A DNA stretch of 64,000 nt from Aliarcobacter sp. (GCA_028689025.1 JAQTXA010000004.1:107042-171041), one strand, 5' to 3'; shown: positions 18,585-28,483, numbered from the stretch's first letter. Notes: generated by a model from the letters alone, not told the origin. Made by a program: numbers and translations.

Positions 18585-20147
18585 ATGACTAAATATATAA
18601 TTTCATTAGCATACAAACTAGAAACATCTACTAAATATAAGAGATTCAAAGAATTTACTTATAATATATTAGAAAATAATTCATATCATTACAAAAAATA
18701 TTTTGATATGGCAATGATTTTTTTAGTTCTGAGTACCATTGGAATTTTAATATTTGAAGTAAATCACAAAAATTTAGCTTTTTTAACTGATTATGAACTT
18801 TTTGCAGTTGTTATTTTCGCAATAGAATATATAGGAAGGTTATGGATTAGTTCTGATATACATTCTATAATCATAGAAGATTATGAAAATAATCAACTAT
18901 TAAATAAAAAATATAAAATAAGTAAATCAATAAAAAAAGTTATTTCAAAAAAAATTGATTTTATACTCTCTCCTATGGCAATAGTTGATTTACTAGCCAT
19001 TTTACCTTATTACAGACCTTTAAGACTTTTAAGAATTCTTCTAATTTTCAGATTATTCAAAATTCTAAGATATGCAAATTCTCTAAAAGAATTTTTACAA
19101 GTATTTAAAGAGAGAAAATTTGAACTTTTCACTTTGGGCCTTTTATATATAACTGTTGTATTTTTCTCTTCAACAGTTATTTTTTTATATGAGGGACCTG
19201 AAGGTGTAAATCCAAATATTGTAGATTTTTTTGATGCAGTTTATTGGTCAATTATTACCATTTCAACTGTTGGTTATGGTGATGTGACACCGATAACAAT
19301 AGAGGGAAAACTTGTAACTTTAGTTCTTGTTGTTTCTAGTTTTTTAGTTATTGCTTTTGGTACATCAATTATAACAACAGGGTTATCTGATAGAATGGAG
19401 ATTATCAAAGAAAATAGAGTTCAGTCAGAAACTTCAAAGATGAAAGATTTTGTTATTGTTTGTGGTTTTGGAATGATGGCAAAATATTTCTGTGATGAGT
19501 TGGTAAATGTTGGAAAAAAGTTTATAGTTATAGATAATAATAAAGATGCCGTAAATAATGCAAAAAATCTCAATTATTTAGCAATTCATGCAGATGGTAC
19601 AAATATGCAAACTTTAGAAATGATGGGAATAAATAAAGGTGCAAATTCAGTTATTGCACTTACAAATGATGATGCGGTAAATTTATCTATAGTTTTAAGT
19701 GCACGAGCATTAAATGAAAAAATAAAAATTATTTCAAGAGTAAATAATAGTAATTCAAAAAAGAAATTTGAAATTGCAGGGGTAAATGAAACAATTTTAT
19801 TTAATGATGTTACTGCTTTTGTAGCTTCTCAATATTTAGGTCAACCAGTTGCCTTTGAAGCAATTGATGGGATTTTATTAAATAGAGATTTTGATGTAGT
19901 TATTGATGAAGTCGAAATTCCAAGAAATTCTAGAATTTTTGGTAAAAATATAAATTTAATAGATTTTAAAAATTATAGTTTAACTCTTTTGGGGATTATT
20001 AATTTAGATGATTTAAATGAATTTATCTTCAATCCTATAAATATTGAATATAAAGTACAAAAAAATGATATTTTTGTAGTTATTGGCTTTAAAAGTGCTA
20101 TTTCGCAATTAAAATCTGATTTAATAAATCTAGATTTTAGGGTTTGA
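18585..20147 (+). CDS. Voltage-gated-type potassium channel with RCK (TrkA-N) domain
   Basis: A 520-residue protein of the Kch/Kv type. Several membrane helices fill residues 40-265, including an arginine-rich S4-like stretch (RPLRLLRILLIFRLFKILRY) and the selectivity filter STVGYGDVTP (near 228). A cytoplasmic Rossmann RCK domain follows (VIVCGFGMMAKYF, about 285-405) and a TrkA-C-like tail (about 430-515). It should conduct K+ under control of a nucleotide or ion bound to the RCK ring. The next gene, one base after its stop, encodes a second RCK protein. Confidence 0.92.
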   Translation: MTKYIISLAYKLETSTKYKRFKEFTYNILENNSYHYKKYFDMAMIFLVLSTIGILIFEVNHKNLAFLTDYELFAVVIFAIEYIGRLWISSDIHSIIIEDYENNQLLNKKYKISKSIKKVISKKIDFILSPMAIVDLLAILPYYRPLRLLRILLIFRLFKILRYANSLKEFLQVFKERKFELFTLGLLYITVVFFSSTVIFLYEGPEGVNPNIVDFFDAVYWSIITISTVGYGDVTPITIEGKLVTLVLVVSSFLVIAFGTSIITTGLSDRMEIIKENRVQSETSKMKDFVIVCGFGMMAKYFCDELVNVGKKFIVIDNNKDAVNNAKNLNYLAIHADGTNMQTLEMMGINKGANSVIALTNDDAVNLSIVLSARALNEKIKIISRVNNSNSKKKFEIAGVNETILFNDVTAFVASQYLGQPVAFEAIDGILLNRDFDVVIDEVEIPRNSRIFGKNINLIDFKNYSLTLLGIINLDDLNEFIFNPINIEYKVQKNDIFVVIGFKSAISQLKSDLINLDFRV

Positions 20148-20148
20148 T

Positions 20149-20844
20149 ATGTCAAAAGTTATAATTTATGGATATAGTAATCTTGGAAGTAAAATTGCAA
20201 AGAGTTTAAAAAAATCAAAATTTGAAATAATTATTGTTGATTTTGATGAAGATAATTATAACAAAGCAATTTCAGATGGTTTTAATGCTTTTCATAAAGA
20301 TTTATTAGAAGATGAAGAGTTATTGGAAATAGGGATTGAAAATAATGTTAAAGCATTCTATTGTGTAAGTGATTCTTCAAATAATAATTTTTTTGTTACA
20401 CTTTCAGCAAGAAATTTGAATAAAAATATTAGAATAATATCAAAAGCAAGTAGTAAATCTGATAGTAAAAAGATGTTATTAGCAGGTGCAACTAAAGTAA
20501 TTAATCCTTATGAAATTGGTGCTCTAAGAATGTTTAGATTATTAGACAAACCAATTATTTCCCATGTTCTAGATAAAATTTTATTTGGTGATTCATTATT
20601 AAATATTGAAGAATTTCCAATAATTGATGGTTCACATTTAGATGGTAAATATTTAAAAGATTTTGATTTTAGTAAAGAGTTTAATATTATAATAATTGGA
20701 TTAACTGATAAAGAATTAAGTGAGAATTTTATATTTAATTCATATTCGAAAAATCATAAGATTGATGTAGGAGATACTTTGGTTGCTATTGGCTATAAAG
20801 AAAATTTAGATAAATTTAACAAATTTACAAGAGGTGGAAATTAA
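20149..20844 (+). CDS. Stand-alone RCK/TrkA-N domain protein
   Basis: A 231-residue cytosolic protein made of a TrkA-N Rossmann domain (KVIIYGYSNLGSKIAKSL, with acidic IIVDFDEDN at the end of beta 2, typical for NAD(H)/nucleotide binding) and a TrkA-C-like domain (about 150-225). It resembles the RCK part of the channel encoded just upstream and could form mixed rings with it, or control the DUF1538 membrane protein that starts 3 bp downstream. All three genes form one operon. Confidence 0.85.
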   Translation: MSKVIIYGYSNLGSKIAKSLKKSKFEIIIVDFDEDNYNKAISDGFNAFHKDLLEDEELLEIGIENNVKAFYCVSDSSNNNFFVTLSARNLNKNIRIISKASSKSDSKKMLLAGATKVINPYEIGALRMFRLLDKPIISHVLDKILFGDSLLNIEEFPIIDGSHLDGKYLKDFDFSKEFNIIIIGLTDKELSENFIFNSYSKNHKIDVGDTLVAIGYKENLDKFNKFTRGGN

Positions 20845-20847
20845 TAT

Positions 20848-22872
20848 ATGATGCAGTTTAACTTTTTTTTAAAGCTTTTAAAAGAGTCCTTTAGAGATTT
20901 ACTTCCTATTATTATTGTTATTCTTTTTTTTCAATTAGCAATTATTCAATCAGTGCCAGAAGGTTGGGTTGGTACTGCAATTGGTTTAGGAATTGTTGGA
21001 GTAGGACTTGCAATATTTTTACAAGGTTTAGAAATTGGGATATTTCCAGTTGGTGAGGGACTTGCAAGAGATTTTGCAAAATCTGGTTGGACTACATGGA
21101 TTTTAATTTTTGGATTTTTAATTGGTTTTGGAACTACTATCGCAGAACCAGCACTTGCAGTAATTGCAGATAAAGCAGCTTCCATTTCAAGTGGAAGAAT
21201 TGATTCAACGATTCTGCGATTTGTAGTTGCAGGTTCTGTTGGTTTTGCAATACTTTTAGGTGTATTCAGAATCATAAAAGGTCATCCAATTCACTATTAT
21301 ATTATCACTGGATACTTAATAGTTGTATCAATTACTTTTTTTGCACCACCTGAAATCATTGGATTATCATACGATTTAGGAGGAGTTACAACTTCAACTG
21401 TTACAGTTCCTTTAGTTGCAGCTCTAGGAATTGGACTTGCTTCAAATATAAAAGGAAGAAATCCCGTAATTGATGGTTTTGGACTTATTGCATTTGCTTC
21501 ATTAACTCCAATGATTTTTGTGCAAATTTATGGAATAGCTGTTTATAATTTTGTAGATGCAAAAGATGTGGCTAACGTTTTAATTAATCCTGTTATTTCT
21601 GTTCCAACTGAAGTTACAATTGTGAGTGTAATTACTGGATTAACCTCAGTTATAAAAGATGTATTTCCAATTTTAGCAATTATCTTATTTTTTCAATATG
21701 GTGTATTAAAACAACATATTCATAATATAAAAACTGTATTTTTAGGATTTATTTTAGTAATTGTTGGTTTATATGCTTTTATTCTAGGTCTTGAAATGGG
21801 GCTATTCTCACTTGGTGAGACTATGGCTTATGAACTTACAAAATCAAATTCAATTTTAATGATATATGTATTTGCATTTGCAATTGGTTTTTCCACAACC
21901 ATGGCCGAACCTGCACTTATGGCAATTGCAAAAAAAGCAAAAGAGATAAGTGATGGAAAAATCAATGATTTTGCCTTAAGACTTTTTGTCGCTCTTGGTG
22001 TGGCAATTGGTATTGCCCTTGGAGCTTTTAGAATAGTTGATGGTGGACATATTCACTACTATATAATTGTTGGATATTTAGTTGTAATAATTTTAACTTT
22101 TATTGCTCCAAAATATATTATTCCAATTGCTTATGATAGTGGTGGAGTTACAACTTCAACGGTAACTGTTCCTTTGGTTGCAGCTCTTGGAATTGGACTT
22201 GCTTCAAATATTGAAGGTAGAAGTCCTTTAATTGATGGATTTGGTCTTATTGCTTTTGCTTCACTTTTTCCTATGATTACAGTAATGCTTTATGGTGTTA
22301 TAATTGAGAAAATCGGAATTAGGTCAAACTCTCAAATAGTAAAAGATGAATTATTAAAAGATGGTTTAGAAGATGTTAATAATATGGATTTATCAACTGT
22401 AAATATTGATGGTTCAAAAGTAAGACACTCTTTAACTTTACAATTTTCAGCTGTTGTAATAATTATTCCTGAAGATAAAAAATTAGAGGCAATTGCAGCT
22501 GCTCATAAAGCAGGAGCTTCTGGAGTTACTGTTTTAAAAGCAGATGGAATTGGACTTGGGGAAATGGAGAACTTTTATAGAACATCATTTGAAGCAAATG
22601 ACGCTTTATTATTATTCTTATTACCACAACATTTAGTAAATGAAGTTATAAAATCAATTATTCATACACTTCATATTACTACAACTGGACAAGGTGTTGC
22701 TTTTGCATTCCCCTTGTCTCATATGAAAGGAATATCACTTTCTAAAGAGGCAATTTTTAGAGAAAAAGCATACCAAGTAAATATAAATAAAGAGCAGCCA
22801 ATAAAATGTGCTGGTGATGATTTGGAGGATGATTTTGATACAAGTTACGAACCTGACCCAATTACAAAATAG
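20848..22872 (+). CDS. Duplicated DUF1538 membrane protein fused to a PII-like domain
   Basis: A 674-residue protein with two tandem DUF1538 halves. Each half contains GGVTTSTVTVPLVAALGIGL followed by ASNI(K/E)GR(N/S)P(V/L)IDGFGLIAFAS (starting near residues 174 and 428). Each half also has a TTIAEPAL/TTMAEPAL motif and about six membrane helices. DUF1538 proteins (UmpA/UmpB) have been described as Na+(K+)/H+ antiporters in Halomonas; that is family knowledge. Residues about 525-645 form a soluble PII-like domain (SAVVIIIPEDKKLEAIAAA ... GVAFAFPLSHMKG). It follows a K+ channel and an RCK gene, supporting a monovalent-cation role. Confidence 0.85.
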   Translation: MMQFNFFLKLLKESFRDLLPIIIVILFFQLAIIQSVPEGWVGTAIGLGIVGVGLAIFLQGLEIGIFPVGEGLARDFAKSGWTTWILIFGFLIGFGTTIAEPALAVIADKAASISSGRIDSTILRFVVAGSVGFAILLGVFRIIKGHPIHYYIITGYLIVVSITFFAPPEIIGLSYDLGGVTTSTVTVPLVAALGIGLASNIKGRNPVIDGFGLIAFASLTPMIFVQIYGIAVYNFVDAKDVANVLINPVISVPTEVTIVSVITGLTSVIKDVFPILAIILFFQYGVLKQHIHNIKTVFLGFILVIVGLYAFILGLEMGLFSLGETMAYELTKSNSILMIYVFAFAIGFSTTMAEPALMAIAKKAKEISDGKINDFALRLFVALGVAIGIALGAFRIVDGGHIHYYIIVGYLVVIILTFIAPKYIIPIAYDSGGVTTSTVTVPLVAALGIGLASNIEGRSPLIDGFGLIAFASLFPMITVMLYGVIIEKIGIRSNSQIVKDELLKDGLEDVNNMDLSTVNIDGSKVRHSLTLQFSAVVIIIPEDKKLEAIAAAHKAGASGVTVLKADGIGLGEMENFYRTSFEANDALLLFLLPQHLVNEVIKSIIHTLHITTTGQGVAFAFPLSHMKGISLSKEAIFREKAYQVNINKEQPIKCAGDDLEDDFDTSYEPDPITK

Positions 22873-23170
22873 TATTAATAGTGGTAATCCAATATTAGTC
22901 TATTTTTCAGGTGAAAATTGTTCTGTATGCAAAGTTTTAAAACCAAAAATTGAAGAGGAGATAAAAAAAGCTTTTCCTAAATTTGAACTTTTTGAAGTAA
23001 AAACAGATTTAGATAAAGAGATAAGTGCTCATTTTATGATATTCTCAATTCCCGCAACACTTATATTTTTTGATTCAAAAGAGTTTAAAAGATATGGTAG
23101 AAATATGAGTGTTCCTTTATTTATCGAAGAGTTAAAAAGACCATATAATTTGATGTATGAGGAAAAATGA
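22835..23170 (+). CDS. Thioredoxin-family protein
   Basis: A small thioredoxin fold protein with the redox motif CSVC after VYFSGEN and the cis-proline loop FSIPATLIFF. I choose the TTG at 22835, 6 bp after a strong GGAGG, giving 111 residues (MIQVTNLTQL...). An ATG at 22829 directly abuts GGAGG and is too close. The gene overlaps the DUF1538 gene end by 38 bp. There is no signal peptide, so it should work in the cytoplasm as a thiol reductase or chaperone; its substrate is unknown. Confidence 0.8.
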   Translation: MIQVTNLTQLQNSINSGNPILVYFSGENCSVCKVLKPKIEEEIKKAFPKFELFEVKTDLDKEISAHFMIFSIPATLIFFDSKEFKRYGRNMSVPLFIEELKRPYNLMYEEK

Positions 23171-23589
23171 AAAAAACTTTATTAATATTTTTAATTATAT
23201 TTGTTGTTATCCAGTTTATTCGTCCACAAAGGGAAAATATTCCAGTAGATAAAGAATTAGAAATTAAAGCTGATACAAAAGTTATGGAAGTTTTCCAAAA
23301 AGCTTGTTATGATTGTCACTCAAATACAACTACATGGCCATGGTATTCCCAAATAGCTCCATTTTCTTGGGCAATATCAAGTCATGTAATAGAAGGACGA
23401 AAAGCATTGAATTTCTCTAGTTGGGAAAATTATTCAGTTGAAGAAAAAGAAAAAAAGATTAAAGATATTTATAGAACAGTATATGTTGCCATGCCTTTAC
23501 AAAGTTATATAATGGCACATAAAGAGGCAGATTTAACAAAAGAAGAGAGAACATTTATTAGAAATTGGACAGGGGTTAGAGCTAAGTGA
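23167..23589 (+). CDS. Haem-binding domain protein (c-type, CxxCH)
   Basis: A 140-residue protein with an N-terminal membrane anchor or signal sequence (about 4-17) and a CYDCH haem c motif, followed by SNTTTWPWYSQIAPFSWAI, the signature stretch of the Haem_bd family. It should be a periplasmic single-haem protein. The start overlaps the thioredoxin-like gene by 4 bp (ATGA) and its end overlaps the MutS gene by 4 bp. The link between a haem protein and MutS is probably only transcriptional. Confidence 0.85.
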   Translation: MKKTLLIFLIIFVVIQFIRPQRENIPVDKELEIKADTKVMEVFQKACYDCHSNTTTWPWYSQIAPFSWAISSHVIEGRKALNFSSWENYSVEEKEKKIKDIYRTVYVAMPLQSYIMAHKEADLTKEERTFIRNWTGVRAK

Positions 23590-26540
23590 GAGAAGAAGTA
23601 GCTGAACTTTTATTAGATAGAAAGAATTTATTAACAATTACTTATTTTAAACTTCAAAAATTATTTGAAAAAAAGTATGGAGTAAATACTGTAGTTCTTA
23701 TGGAAATAGGGACTTTTTTTGAAGTTTATGAAGTAAATAATGATGAAGAAAAAATCGGAAAAGCAAAAGAGATAGCAGAACTTTTAAATATTCAATTAAC
23801 AAGAAAAAATAAAGCAATATTAGAAAATTCAAAAGAGAATCCAATAATGGCAGGAGTTCCCGCAATCTCCCTAGAAAAACACCTTGCACGTATAATCTCA
23901 GAACAAAAATACACTGTTGTTTTAATCAAACAAAAGGGAATACCACCAAATGTTACAAGATATTTGGACACAGTTGTAAGTCCTGGAACAAACTTTGATT
24001 TTGTTCTTGACCAGGATGAAAATAATATAACTTCACTTTTAGTTGATCAAATTAGAGGAATCTACTTAGTTGGTTATAGTGCAATTGATGTAACAACTGG
24101 AAAGTGTTATTACAATGAGATTCATGGTACAAGTGAAGATAAATTTTTTGCGTTAGATGAAGTATTTAATTATATGAATATGCACAAAACAAATGAAATA
24201 ATTGTTAGTTTTGCAGATAAAAATATAAATCAAAAAGAGGTTATTGACTATTTAGAATTATCTTTAAAAACTTTTCATATTGGACATTTTAGACCAAAAA
24301 TCTCTTATCAAAATGAACTATTTAAAAATGTATTTAATATTCAATCTCTTTTAACTTCAATTGAACATCTTGATATGGAAAGGGTTCCTCTTAGTACTGA
24401 ATCACTTGCTGTGTTAATTGATTTTGTAATTGGACATGATTCAAATATTGTTCAAAAACTCTCTCCTCCTCAAAAACTTGATGTTAGTAGATATATTTAT
24501 TTAGGAAACAATGCCTTAGAGCAACTAAATGTAATTGAAACAACACACAATCCTAGTTTAATAAAACTAATAAATAACACTTCAACAGCTATGGGAAAAA
24601 GACTTTTAAAAGAAAGACTTACTCATCCTGTAAAAGATAGTAAAGAGATTTTACGAAGACTTGCCCTTTCAAAAGAGTTGTATGATTATCATGCACCAAT
24701 TGAAAATGAGTTGGCAAATATTTATGATATTGAAAGATTAACAAGAAGAATAAAACTAAATAGACTTCATCCTTTTGAGTTAAATTATCTCTATGATTCA
24801 CTTTTAAGTATCAAAGAAGTTGTAACTTTCATGGAAAACTATAAGTTTATAACGCCACCATGTTCAAGTGCTGATTTAAGCTTGTTTATTCAATCAATTG
24901 ATTCAACTTTTGATTTGAGCATAAGTGGAAAATACATGCTAAAAGATGTTGAAGTAAATATGATAAGTGAAGGAATAAATACTCAAATTGATGAGTTAAA
25001 TGTTCAAAATGAGATTTTATATTCAAGATTAGAAATCTTACAAAAGCATATTTTATCTTACATAAAAAGTGAAGATACAAATTTTGTGGGAATAAATAGA
25101 CTTGATAAAGAGGGTTTTTTTATAACTCTTACAAAAAATAGATTTAATTCAATCAAAGAAGAGTTATTAAATTCTCACTTAATTGTAGATGATGAATTAT
25201 ATTTATTCAAAGATTTTACTGTACGAATTCAAACAAATTCTGTAAAAATATTTTGTAAATTAACAGAAGATATTTCAGATAAATATGTACACAATTTACG
25301 AAAAATTATAGAGTTAAATAAACTTGTATTTAAAGAAAAAATACTTGAATTTGAAAAAAAATTTGCTATTTTACTTGAAGAATTAGTGCAATTCATCGCA
25401 GAAGTTGACTTAACAGTTTCAAATATAAAAACAGCAAAAAAATATAATTACTCTTGTCCAAAAATAGTAAAAACAAAAGATAATGAAAACTTTATAGAAT
25501 TAATAGATTTACGTCATCCAATTATTGAAGCAAATGAAGACCAAGGTATTTATGTACCAAATGATATTATTTTAGGTGAACTATCACTTGCTTCTAAAGA
25601 GTACAAAGATAATGTGATTATCAAAAATTCAAATCCAATAAATATGTTTGACAATAAAATGCATGGTGTTTTACTTTATGGAATAAACTCATCTGGTAAA
25701 TCTTCACTTATGAAAGCAATTGGAATATCTGTAATCATGGCACAAGCTGGATTTTATGTACCTTGTCGGTCTATGAGATTTTCTATTTTTGATGCCGTTT
25801 ATACAAGAATTTCAGGAGCTGATAATATTGCAAAAGGATTATCATCATTTGCAGTTGAGATGTTAGAACTTAAAAATATATTTAATCGAGCAAGTAAAAA
25901 ATCTTTAATTCTTGGAGATGAAATCTCACATAGTACAGAAACTATGAGTGGATTAAGTATTGTTGCTAGTTCAATTCTAAAGCTTTCAAAATTAGAAGCT
26001 ATTTTTGTATTTGCAACTCACTTACATCAACTTCCAGAGATTGAAGAGATTCAAAAACTAAAAAATATCATTGCACTTCATCTATCAGTTATGTACAAAG
26101 ATGATGAAGATAAACTTATCTTTGATAGAAAGTTAGCCTATGGAAGTGGTTCATCTATGTATGGTTTAGAGTATGCAAAATCACTTCACATGGATAAAGA
26201 GTTCTTATCTGTTGCCAATGACATAAGAAAAAAATTAACCGATGATTACTCTTCAATTGAAAGATTAACTCAGCGAAAAACTTCAAAATATAATAACAAT
26301 GTCTTTGCCTCAACTTGTATTATTTGTGGAAGAGCTTGTGATGATGTTCATCATATAAAAGAGCAAGCAAGGGCAAATAAAGATGGCTTTATAGGACATA
26401 TAAATGCAAATCATAAATATAATCTAGTTCCTCTATGTAAAGAACACCACAAAATGGTGCATGATGGAACTATAAATGTAAATGGATTTATTTCAACTTC
26501 TAAAGGTTTAGAGTTACATTATACGATGGTTGAGAAGTAA
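23586..26540 (+). CDS. MutS-family protein with C-terminal HNH nuclease domain (MutS7-type)
   Basis: A 984-residue MutS homologue. The mismatch-recognition loop GTFFEVYEV (42-50) keeps the Phe-x-Glu motif used by MutS1 to stack on mispaired bases. Core lever and clamp regions fill about 270-620, and the ATPase has GINSSGKSS (near 699), SLILGDEIS and ATHLHQL. The extra C-terminal module (about 912-975) has two cysteine pairs and the HNH core (CIICGRACDDVHHIKEQ ... NLVPLCKEHHKMVHDG). This layout is the MutS7 subfamily described in Epsilonproteobacteria, giant viruses and octocoral mitochondria. GTG start at 23586 within a 4-bp overlap. Confidence 0.92.
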   Translation: MREEVAELLLDRKNLLTITYFKLQKLFEKKYGVNTVVLMEIGTFFEVYEVNNDEEKIGKAKEIAELLNIQLTRKNKAILENSKENPIMAGVPAISLEKHLARIISEQKYTVVLIKQKGIPPNVTRYLDTVVSPGTNFDFVLDQDENNITSLLVDQIRGIYLVGYSAIDVTTGKCYYNEIHGTSEDKFFALDEVFNYMNMHKTNEIIVSFADKNINQKEVIDYLELSLKTFHIGHFRPKISYQNELFKNVFNIQSLLTSIEHLDMERVPLSTESLAVLIDFVIGHDSNIVQKLSPPQKLDVSRYIYLGNNALEQLNVIETTHNPSLIKLINNTSTAMGKRLLKERLTHPVKDSKEILRRLALSKELYDYHAPIENELANIYDIERLTRRIKLNRLHPFELNYLYDSLLSIKEVVTFMENYKFITPPCSSADLSLFIQSIDSTFDLSISGKYMLKDVEVNMISEGINTQIDELNVQNEILYSRLEILQKHILSYIKSEDTNFVGINRLDKEGFFITLTKNRFNSIKEELLNSHLIVDDELYLFKDFTVRIQTNSVKIFCKLTEDISDKYVHNLRKIIELNKLVFKEKILEFEKKFAILLEELVQFIAEVDLTVSNIKTAKKYNYSCPKIVKTKDNENFIELIDLRHPIIEANEDQGIYVPNDIILGELSLASKEYKDNVIIKNSNPINMFDNKMHGVLLYGINSSGKSSLMKAIGISVIMAQAGFYVPCRSMRFSIFDAVYTRISGADNIAKGLSSFAVEMLELKNIFNRASKKSLILGDEISHSTETMSGLSIVASSILKLSKLEAIFVFATHLHQLPEIEEIQKLKNIIALHLSVMYKDDEDKLIFDRKLAYGSGSSMYGLEYAKSLHMDKEFLSVANDIRKKLTDDYSSIERLTQRKTSKYNNNVFASTCIICGRACDDVHHIKEQARANKDGFIGHINANHKYNLVPLCKEHHKMVHDGTINVNGFISTSKGLELHYTMVEK

Positions 26541-26590
26541 ATCAAATATCTCCAAAAGATAGTTTATTCAGTAGGAAATTTTGAATTAGA

Positions 26591-26620
26591 ACTTCTGCAT
26601 ATAAAAATATATGCAGAAGT
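26591..26620. terminator. Bidirectional hairpin between convergent genes
   Basis: A perfect inverted repeat: ACTTCTGCATATA and TATATGCAGAAGT with a short A loop. It lies between the MutS7-type gene (plus) and the diguanylate cyclase gene (minus), so it can end both transcripts. Confidence 0.7.
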
Positions 26621-26626
26621 GAGATA

Positions 26627-28483
26627 CTAATAATTATCTTTATCAGTACCTTTTAGAAGATCTTTTGTAAATCTTATAACTTTATTTCTTCCTGTCTCTT
26701 TTGCTTTATAAAGACATAAATCTGCATATTTAATACATTTCCAGATTTGGTCAGTATCAAGTGGGAAGAAGGCATATCCAATACTTACAGTTTTACTAAA
26801 TGAATCATTATTAAATGTAAATACAAGTTTTGCAAAGTCTTGGTTTATTCTAGTTGCTAGTTCATTTGCACTCTCAGCAGTTGGGTCTTTCATAATAATT
26901 AAAAATTCTTCTCCACCAAATCTAATAATAAATTCACTTTCACTAATTGAATCTTTCATCGTCATTGAAAGTTTTTGTAAAATTGCATCACCAGCATCGT
27001 GTCCATAAGTATCATTTACCATTTTAAAGTAGTCAATATCTAAGAACATAATTGCATAAGTTGTCCCTTTTGCTAATTCATGAGGCATTTTTTTATCAAT
27101 AAATTCATCTAAATATTTTCTATTATAAAGACCTGTTAATCCATCAACTAAGTTTCTTTCTCTTAGAACATCCATTAACATTCTACTTTCTAGAATAGGT
27201 TTAGTCTCTTCAAGATATTTTTTGATTATTCCAATTTGGTATTTAATATGTTTTAAACACTCTTTATCTTCACATAAAATATGAACAGTTACACTTTTTT
27301 GCTCATTTATTAAAAATGGAATACAAATATAATCTGTACAGCTTTTACAAGTTGCAACTCTACAAATTTCAGGGAAGTTTTCAGATAAAACAACTGTATC
27401 TGTTCTTTCAGCTCTACATTGTTCTTTTACATTTCTTAATATTGTACAACAAGGTTTTACATCTTTTGTAGAAAAAATTATACTTCTTTCATCTTTTACT
27501 AAATCATTTTCAAAAATATAAAAAGCTTTGATTTTTAATTTATCTTTTAATACTTGAACTAATCTATAATAAATATCATCTTTTGTTAAATCAGTCTCAA
27601 TAGTTTTTTTGTAATTGTATATTTCAGAAATATCTTCTATTATCTCTTTAGCTGTTAATAATTTGTCATTATTTACATTTGATGTTCTATTATGAACAAA
27701 AGCTGTAAGATTTTTTTCAATTCCTGTTAAGACAGTTTCTAGTTTTTCTATAATTTCATTTAACCATAAAGATGCTTCTTTATCCTCTTTTAATACACCT
27801 TCTTTAGCACGTACAGAATAATCACCATCGTGAACTTGTTTTAAAACTTCTGTAATTGCATCAAATGAAGTTGTATAAGGTTTTATTTTTTTACTAATAT
27901 AAACTAATATGAAAATTAAGAAAAGAGAGATTATTACAATTACATTTAATAAAATTGCAATACTTGAGATTCTATCATCTTGAATATCAAATTTTAAAGA
28001 GATAGCTCCTAATACTTGACCTTCTTTTGCATTATGACAAGATAAGCAGTTTGGTTTATCTTGTGAAGAAGCTGTGTAAGGTATTGTGATTCTTAATGAA
28101 GCTTTTCTTAATGTTTCATTTATAATAACTTTTTCTATTCCACTTGAAAGTACTTCTTCATCAACAGCATCTCTTGGAGTTTCGTTACCTAAACTAGATT
28201 TACCAAATTGTTCACTAACAGCTTTTGATCTAATTATCCATAAATCATTTACCTCTTTTAGTTGAGACATACTACTTAAGAAAACATCTCTTTGATTCAT
28301 ATTCCCATTAATCATATGAGATGTTAGTGATTTTTTAACAATATCTGCAGTTAAATAAGCTCTTTTTTTTGCACTATCATAACCAGTTTGCCTAGAACCT
28401 AAAGCAACAAGGGCGACTATTACTATAGTTAACACAGTAACCATAGTAAAAATTATAATAGTAATTTTTTTGTTAGAGTTCAT
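26627..28483 (-). CDS. Membrane diguanylate cyclase with periplasmic haem-c sensor domain
   Basis: A 618-residue signalling protein: TM1 (about 8-29), periplasmic domain with a CLSCH haem c motif (146-150) followed by VLGAISLKFD, TM2 (about 173-193), HAMP-like linker, a cysteine-rich GAF-like cytoplasmic domain (about 300-430, with CC, C-x3-C-x2-C and further cysteines), and a C-terminal GGDEF domain (DGLTGLYNRKYLDE, active site RFGGEEF). It should make cyclic di-GMP. No RxxD inhibitory site precedes GGEEF. The haem suggests control by redox state, oxygen or nitric oxide. It is monocistronic. Confidence 0.9.
   Translation of the reverse strand: MNSNKKITIIIFTMVTVLTIVIVALVALGSRQTGYDSAKKRAYLTADIVKKSLTSHMINGNMNQRDVFLSSMSQLKEVNDLWIIRSKAVSEQFGKSSLGNETPRDAVDEEVLSSGIEKVIINETLRKASLRITIPYTASSQDKPNCLSCHNAKEGQVLGAISLKFDIQDDRISSIAILLNVIVIISLFLIFILVYISKKIKPYTTSFDAITEVLKQVHDGDYSVRAKEGVLKEDKEASLWLNEIIEKLETVLTGIEKNLTAFVHNRTSNVNNDKLLTAKEIIEDISEIYNYKKTIETDLTKDDIYYRLVQVLKDKLKIKAFYIFENDLVKDERSIIFSTKDVKPCCTILRNVKEQCRAERTDTVVLSENFPEICRVATCKSCTDYICIPFLINEQKSVTVHILCEDKECLKHIKYQIGIIKKYLEETKPILESRMLMDVLRERNLVDGLTGLYNRKYLDEFIDKKMPHELAKGTTYAIMFLDIDYFKMVNDTYGHDAGDAILQKLSMTMKDSISESEFIIRFGGEEFLIIMKDPTAESANELATRINQDFAKLVFTFNNDSFSKTVSIGYAFFPLDTDQIWKCIKYADLCLYKAKETGRNKVIRFTKDLLKGTDKDNY

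Noticed and set aside
22808..22834. Longer start of the thioredoxin-like protein
   Set aside because: Upstream in-frame starts lack a ribosome site at proper distance; GGAGG is positioned for TTG 22835.
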